Source of the DNA: CAYGBW01 sp964348185
Lineage (GTDB): Bacteria > Desulfobacterota > BSN033 > WVXP01
Assembly (NCBI GenBank): GCA_964348185.1
Contig: CAYGBW010000140.1
Location: 1 to 11,224 of the forward strand
Reading direction: 5' to 3'
DNA length: 11,224 nt
Notes under the pieces: model-generated
Seen by the model: the letters and a program-made list of their open reading frames with translations, nothing else
The model's database searches: none
Told to the model about the DNA's origin: nothing
Translations under genes and position numbers: made by a program
In this document: in pieces, positions 7,229 through 11,224 of the stretch
How the letters are laid out: every line of letters begins with the position of its first letter
Numbering within the stretch: position 1 is the stretch's first letter

Positions 7229-7291
7229 GAGTCCCTATCGCACATCTCAGATCCCCCATCCCAAATCTCATACTCACCATCTCCCATTCCC
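7229..7291. repeat. Degenerate heptamer tract (NATCYCN on the plus strand)
   Basis: Nine consecutive 7-base units in one phase: GAGTCCC, TATCGCA, CATCTCA, GATCCCC, CATCCCA, AATCTCA, TACTCAC, CATCTCC, CATTCCC. Seven of the nine have AT at positions 2-3 and most follow with pyrimidine-rich CYC. On the minus strand the unit is close to TGRGATN. Strand bias and period match the style of the alaS tract but the unit differs. It lies between the small gene and the palindrome and has no coding explanation. Confidence 0.6.
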
Positions 7292-7411
7292 TTGACTCTC
7301 CTGTTGTTTCCCTCGTACCGGTGTGGAGAGACCTTTTGAATCTCCTCTTGACAGACCCGTGGTCGTCTATCCATATCATATCCCCTTATGGGTTTTGAGG
7401 GGGTCTCCACC

Positions 7412-7446
7412 TTGTGAAACATACACAAATTTTCACCCGGTGAAAA
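7412..7446. promoter_or_regulatory. Operator-like dyad cluster with a 17-bp palindrome
   Basis: TTTTCACC-C-GGTGAAAA (7430-7446) has two perfect 8-base arms around one base. Directly beside it, TTGTG-N7-CACAA (7412-7428) is a second dyad with 5-base arms. The first has no T-run on either side, so it is unlike an intrinsic terminator and more like a binding site for a dimeric regulator. It lies about 290 bases from the minus-strand gene start and 350 from the hyuA start, so which gene it controls is unclear. No known regulator consensus is confidently matched. Confidence 0.4.
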
Positions 7447-7477
7447 GAGCTATGGCAGACGCAAAGGGGGAGTAGGG

Positions 7478-7513
7478 TTTTGATATTTGGCATTTGGGTT
7501 TCATTTGGCATCC
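7478..7513. repeat. Heptamer tract (ATTTGGC unit)
   Basis: TTTTGAT, ATTTGGC, ATTTGGG, a 4-base break, then ATTTGGC again. A related pair, TTTTGAC and ATTTGAA, recurs at 7556-7569. The open frames over it on both strands give low-complexity repeating peptides and are considered spurious. This is the weakest of the three heptamer-period tracts in the window. Confidence 0.45.
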
Positions 7514-7654
7514 TTGCCCTGTGGAATGAGGGTTTTCTGTTTTACAGGGTGAACATTTTGACATTTGAAATCCCTTCTTCGACGCCTCAACTGGACTTGA
7601 ATAGCAGGCCGTCAAGAGGAAGGCGAAGGGTCCGAAAACTCCCCTCATTTTTCC

Positions 7655-7681
7655 TTGACAGGATACCCACAAATCTATAAG
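7655..7681 (+). promoter_or_regulatory. Candidate promoter of the hyuAB operon
   Basis: A perfect -35 TTGACA (7655-7660) is followed after 15 bases by TATAAG (7676-7681, 5 of 6). The spacer is one to two bases shorter than ideal. The predicted start near 7688 gives a leader of about 108 bases. The leader contains the inverted repeat GTTCCA (7706-7711) / TGGAAC (7728-7733), whose right arm overlaps a second possible pairing CTGG/CCAG further on. Confidence 0.4.
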
Positions 7682-7795
7682 GTTTACGTTTGCTCTGTCG
7701 TGTCAGTTCCATTGAATTCCCGCCAGCTGGAACAGTGGCTGTCACGCCAGATTGGTTTTGCGCTGTAAGCCTTTGCCCGGTCGTCAAGGAAAGGG

Positions 7796-9916
7796 ATGGA
7801 AAGCGTATACCGTTTAGCCGTTGACACAGGGGGGACGTTCACCGATCTCTGTGTTCTCGATGAGTCATCCGGAGATCTCACGGTAACCAAGGTCCCCTCC
7901 ACCCCCTCCAATCCGGCTTTGGCTGTGATGGGCGGAATTGAAAAACTCATCGAGGGGAAGAGGGTCCTGCCGGAAAAGGTCCGATTCCTCATCCACGGGA
8001 CGACTGTTGCAACCAACGCCTTACTTGAGCACAAGGGTGCCAAAACGGCCCTTCTGACGACTGAGGGCTTTGAAGACGTTCTTCATATTGGACGGCAGAA
8101 CAGGCCAAGGCTCTATCACTTTTCGGCCAGACGGCCAGAACCTGTTGTCCCAAGGCATCTGCGCTATCCTCTTCCCGAAAGGATTCTGTATACGGGGGAG
8201 GTGTTTAGACCCCTCGATGAATCAGAAACAGCAACGATTATCCAGAGAATCAAAGCTCAGGCCGTACAGTCCATAGCCGTCTCCCTGATCCACTCATACG
8301 CAAATCCCATCCATGAACAGAGGGTCAAGTCAATCATTTCGAGAGTTTTTCCAGAGGCCTATGTGACGATCTCGGCTGAAGTGCTCCCAGAGTTCCGCGA
8401 ATACGAGAGAACCAGCACCGTCTGCATCAATGCCTACGTCATGCCGAAGGTTAACGACTATGTGGCAGACCTGGAGAGGCGGCTGAGAAACCTGGATATC
8501 GCCTCAGACCTCTATATCATGCAATCCAACGGAGGGGTCATCACGGCAAAAACAGCCCGCCAAATGAGCGCCAGAACGGTTCTATCAGGCCCGGCTGGAG
8601 GGGTACTGACAGGGGTCTTCATCTCCCGAACGATCGGGCGGCCCAACGTCATCACGATTGACATGGGCGGGACGAGCTCTGACATCTGCCTTATCGAAGG
8701 GGGAATACCCCGGCTGACCACGGAAAGCGACATCGGCGGCTATCCCATCAAGCTCCCTATGATCGATATTAACACGATTGGGGCGGGAGGAGGAAGCATC
8801 GCCTGGATCGATGGGGGAGGTGCGCTTCAGGTTGGACCCGAGAGTGCTGGGGCAGATCCAGGTCCCATCTGTTACGATCGCGGTGGGATTGAACCCACGG
8901 TTACCGATGCCCACGCCATACTGGGCAGAATCAACCCATCGTATCTTCTCGGGGGGGAGATGCCCCTCTATCCGGACAAAGCCAGAAGGGTTATGGAGGA
9001 AAAGATAGCCCGTCCCCTGGGGATCGACGTTCTGAGGGCAGCGGAGGGTATTATCGCCGTGGTGAACGCGAACATGATCCGAGGCATCCGAAGGGTTTCG
9101 GTAGAGAAGGGCTATGACCCGAGAGAGTTCGCCCTAGTGCCCTTCGGTGGGGCCGGACCCCTGCATGGTGTGGAACTCGCTCAAGCCTTGAACATCAAAG
9201 AGATCGTCGTCCCTGCCTATCCCGGCATTGCTTCAGCCTTTGGCATGCTTTCCGCGGACGTCCGCCACGATTTCGTGCAGACGCAAATTTCTCTGTCTCA
9301 AGAGGTGGACGTGAATCATCTCCTGTTGGTCTTCAAGAACATGGAAGATCAGGCCCTGGAGCAGCTCAACCGGGAGGGGTTCTCTGGCCAGTCCGTCCTT
9401 CTGATCCGCTCGGCCGACATGCGGTACATTCGCCAAGCCTACGAGTTATCCGTGCCCGTGAAAGGCGGGACATTGAACCCTCAAGATATTTCAGCGATTG
9501 TCGAGAGCTTTCACCGTATCCATGAAAAGGCCTACGGGTATGCCCGAAGAAAGGAGGCCGTTGAGTTTGTGAACCTGAGAGTCGTGGGTTTGGGGAAACT
9601 CCCTGACTTCCGTCTCAAGGAGAAAACACCCCACATCAGAGAGCCGGCTCAACCGATCGGCTACCGGGAGGTGTTCTTTCAAGGGGAGGCACTCAAGACC
9701 CCCATCTACCCCCGGAACCAACTCCCCAGAGGCCAGGCAATCGCGGGTCCCGCCATTGTTGAGCAGATGGATTCCACCATCGTGATACTTCCGAAATGCG
9801 AAGGCGTGACGGATCGTTACGGCAATCTGTTGATAAAGACCAGAGGGCTAAATGAAGGAGAAACCAGACCCCATCACCCTAGAGGTGATGAGGAATGCAT
9901 TCCAGTCGGTGGCTGA
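7796..9916 (+). CDS. hyuA: Hydantoinase/oxoprolinase family subunit A (HyuA-like)
   Basis: A 706-residue member of the HyuA / 5-oxoprolinase N-half / acetone-carboxylase-subunit superfamily. Members are ATP-dependent enzymes that open cyclic amides or carboxylate ketones together with a HyuB subunit. The ASKHA-type ATP-binding fold is marked by DTGGTFTD (10-17), HGTTVATNALLE (67-78), SNGGV (244-248), SGPAGGV (264-270), DMGGTSSD (289-296), IGAGGGSIAWID (328-339) and GPESAGADPGPICY (347-360). The ATG has AAGGA five bases upstream. The conserved region ends at about DRYGNLLIKTRG (673-684). The following ~22 residues have no family counterpart and are read from DNA that also encodes the start of hyuB. 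Substrate (hydantoin, 5-oxoproline, N-methylhydantoin, ketone or other) cannot be told, because no transporter, cyclase or third carboxylase subunit is in view. Confidence 0.93.
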   Translation: MESVYRLAVDTGGTFTDLCVLDESSGDLTVTKVPSTPSNPALAVMGGIEKLIEGKRVLPEKVRFLIHGTTVATNALLEHKGAKTALLTTEGFEDVLHIGRQNRPRLYHFSARRPEPVVPRHLRYPLPERILYTGEVFRPLDESETATIIQRIKAQAVQSIAVSLIHSYANPIHEQRVKSIISRVFPEAYVTISAEVLPEFREYERTSTVCINAYVMPKVNDYVADLERRLRNLDIASDLYIMQSNGGVITAKTARQMSARTVLSGPAGGVLTGVFISRTIGRPNVITIDMGGTSSDICLIEGGIPRLTTESDIGGYPIKLPMIDINTIGAGGGSIAWIDGGGALQVGPESAGADPGPICYDRGGIEPTVTDAHAILGRINPSYLLGGEMPLYPDKARRVMEEKIARPLGIDVLRAAEGIIAVVNANMIRGIRRVSVEKGYDPREFALVPFGGAGPLHGVELAQALNIKEIVVPAYPGIASAFGMLSADVRHDFVQTQISLSQEVDVNHLLLVFKNMEDQALEQLNREGFSGQSVLLIRSADMRYIRQAYELSVPVKGGTLNPQDISAIVESFHRIHEKAYGYARRKEAVEFVNLRVVGLGKLPDFRLKEKTPHIREPAQPIGYREVFFQGEALKTPIYPRNQLPRGQAIAGPAIVEQMDSTIVILPKCEGVTDRYGNLLIKTRGLNEGETRPHHPRGDEECIPVGG

Positions 9917-11224
9917 AGAGATGGGAGCGGCCTTGATCAGGACGGCGCTTTCCACCAATATCAAGGACCGGCGAGATTGCTCTACAGCCATTTACACCGC
10001 TGGGGGATATCTGGTAGCCCAGGCTGAACATATTCCCCTCCATCTGGGGTTAATGGTTTCCATTGTCAAAAAGACTCTGGACAGATTTCCTCTCGATCGC
10101 CTTGAGCCAGGAGACGCGATCATCACCAATGACCCCTACGTCAGCGGATCCCATCTGCCAGACATCTGCATGATCACGCCTCTGTTCGTTGAGGGCCATT
10201 GCCTGGCCCTTCTGGCCAACCTGGCCCATCACGTTGATATCGGTGGCATCTCACCAGGGGGTATGCCAACCATATCGACGGAGATCTTTCAGGAAGGCAT
10301 TCGAATTCCACCGATCAAACTGCGAAGGCGGGGAGAGATCGACGACCAGATCATGGCATTGATCACGAACAACGTCAGAACGAGCTACGAAACCTGTGGG
10401 GACTTCCAGGCCCAGTTGGCCGCCAACAACGTTGGGGAGCGAAGACTCATGGAGACGATCTCCAAATACGGACGGAGCATGGTCACGTTCTACATGGATG
10501 AAATTATCAACCACTCGGAACGGAGAATGCGCAGTCGCATTCGAGAGCTGCCCAAAGGGGTCTTTTCCTTTGAGGATTTCCTCGAGGGGGATGGACTCTC
10601 CGACGGTCTTCTGAAAATCAGCGTAACCCTCACCATTGGGGAGGACCGGATTGTGGTCGATTTCACGGGAACAGACCGCCAGGCTCGGGGGTCGGTCAAC
10701 TCAACCCGGCCCGTTACCCTGGCATGCGTCTACTTCGCGTTGAAATCGGCGATTGATCCGGATCTCCCATCGAGCGAGGGAGCGTCCCGTCCCATTGAAG
10801 TCATCACCCCTCCAGGGACTCTCGTCAACCCTGACTTCCCCGCACCGGTCTCAAACGCCAATGTCAATACGTCTCAGAGAATCGCGGATGTGGTTCTGGG
10901 GGCCCTATCCAGGGCCATTCCAGAAAGGGTGCCAGCAGCTTCCACGGGAAGCATGAGCATTTTCACCATTGGAGGGGTAGACCCGAGAACAGGGGAGTAC
11001 TATTCCTACATCGAGACTTATGGTGGCGGACATGGAGCGATGGAGAACCAGGATGGAATGGACGGCGTTCACACCAATATGACCAACACCCGAAATGCCC
11101 CGGCAGAGGTGATTGAGATCGCCTACCCCTTGAGGGTTGAGCGGTACGGTCTTGTCCCCCATTCGGAGGGCCCTGGAAGATCCCGAGGAGGCCTGGGGAT
11201 GACACGGGAGATGACTATCCTAGA
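9852..11224 (+). CDS. hyuB: Hydantoinase/oxoprolinase family subunit B (HyuB-like), partial at the right edge
   Basis: Translated by eye from the ATG at 9852, the frame stays open for 457 codons to the window end; full-length relatives have about 510-580. It begins MKEKPDPITLEVMRNAFQSV, which matches the standard HyuB N terminus (DPITLEVxRNA) and fixes the start. Other family segments are TNDPYVSGSHLPDI (92-105), NLAHHVDIGGISPGGMP (123-139), the DFTGT block (270-274), PVSNANVNTSQRIAD (332-346), TYGGGHGAMENQDGMDG (389-405), HTNMTNTRNAP (407-417) and SEGPGRSRGGLG (438-449). HyuB is the partner of HyuA in the superfamily complex. It overlaps hyuA by 65 bases in another frame; AGAGGG lies four bases before the ATG and a TAA in the hyuB frame abuts it (9849-9851). 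Co-transcription with hyuA is almost certain. Confidence 0.93.
   Translation, partial: MKEKPDPITLEVMRNAFQSVAEEMGAALIRTALSTNIKDRRDCSTAIYTAGGYLVAQAEHIPLHLGLMVSIVKKTLDRFPLDRLEPGDAIITNDPYVSGSHLPDICMITPLFVEGHCLALLANLAHHVDIGGISPGGMPTISTEIFQEGIRIPPIKLRRRGEIDDQIMALITNNVRTSYETCGDFQAQLAANNVGERRLMETISKYGRSMVTFYMDEIINHSERRMRSRIRELPKGVFSFEDFLEGDGLSDGLLKISVTLTIGEDRIVVDFTGTDRQARGSVNSTRPVTLACVYFALKSAIDPDLPSSEGASRPIEVITPPGTLVNPDFPAPVSNANVNTSQRIADVVLGALSRAIPERVPAASTGSMSIFTIGGVDPRTGEYYSYIETYGGGHGAMENQDGMDGVHTNMTNTRNAPAEVIEIAYPLRVERYGLVPHSEGPGRSRGGLGMTREMTIL

Larger units (their letters stand above)
7124..7795. other. Long divergent intergenic region
   Basis: A stretch of 672 bases between a minus-strand gene and the plus-strand hyu operon. 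Open frames here are short, lie over simple repeats and have no recognisable product. It holds a heptamer tract (7229-7291), a dyad-symmetry cluster (7412-7446), a second heptamer tract (7478-7513, with a short relative at 7556-7569), and a promoter and leader for hyuA (7655-7795). No tRNA or recognised riboswitch is visible. Confidence 0.6.

Noticed and set aside
7348..7353. Plus-strand TTGACA far upstream of hyuA
   Set aside because: The only reasonable -10 (TATCAT, 7374-7379) is 20 bases away, too far for a normal promoter.
7033..7428. Minus-strand open frame with a possible start (MDRRPRVCQEEIQKV) after AAGGGG
   Set aside because: The first ~25 residues look protein-like, but it then reads through the heptamer tract and overlaps the well-supported 81-aa gene in another frame, so I do not call it.
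7433..7680. Short open frames on both strands between the palindrome and the hyuA promoter
   Set aside because: They lie over the ATTTGGC tract and give low-complexity repeating peptides without ribosome binding sites.

Overview
This is bacterial chromosome with a compact block of housekeeping genes on the minus strand and the start of a catabolic or carboxylase-type operon on the plus strand. AlaRS, RecA and the other genes read as Gram-negative, and the thpR-recA-(pilT)-alaS order is of the kind found in Deltaproteobacteria/Desulfobacterota and related uncultured lineages. That placement is inferred from protein style and gene order, not from a search.

Left edge (1-980): a broken C-terminal piece of a tyrosine recombinase (integrase), then about 350 bases with nothing recognisable, then a small Lys/Glu-rich hypothetical protein (814-635, minus) with its own candidate promoter.

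Minus-strand block (980-6747, with a small gene upstream at 6878-7123): transcription runs right to left. A conserved 81-residue hypothetical protein comes first. A candidate sigma70 promoter (6823-6850) then precedes thpR (RNA 2',3'-cyclic phosphodiesterase), recA and a PilT-family retraction ATPase, packed with 1-2 base gaps. After a 275-base gap comes alaS. No recX is present. The 3' end of alaS runs into a tract of 7-bp repeats that supplies its last ~21 codons and the stop codon.

Divergent intergenic region (7124-7795): 672 bases without a convincing gene. It holds two more tracts with 7-bp periodicity (different heptamers), a 17-bp near-perfect palindrome that looks like an operator, and a candidate promoter and leader for the plus-strand operon.

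Plus-strand operon (7796 to the right edge): hyuA and hyuB, the two subunits of the hydantoinase/5-oxoprolinase/acetone-carboxylase superfamily. hyuA is complete and hyuB is cut by the window end after 457 codons. They overlap by 65 bases. The substrate cannot be deduced from this window.

I see no CRISPR array, tRNA, rRNA or intact mobile element. The gene content is ordinary. The points most worth checking are the heptamer-period tracts (one shaping the C terminus of an essential enzyme), the 17-bp palindrome, and the unusual hyuA/hyuB junction.
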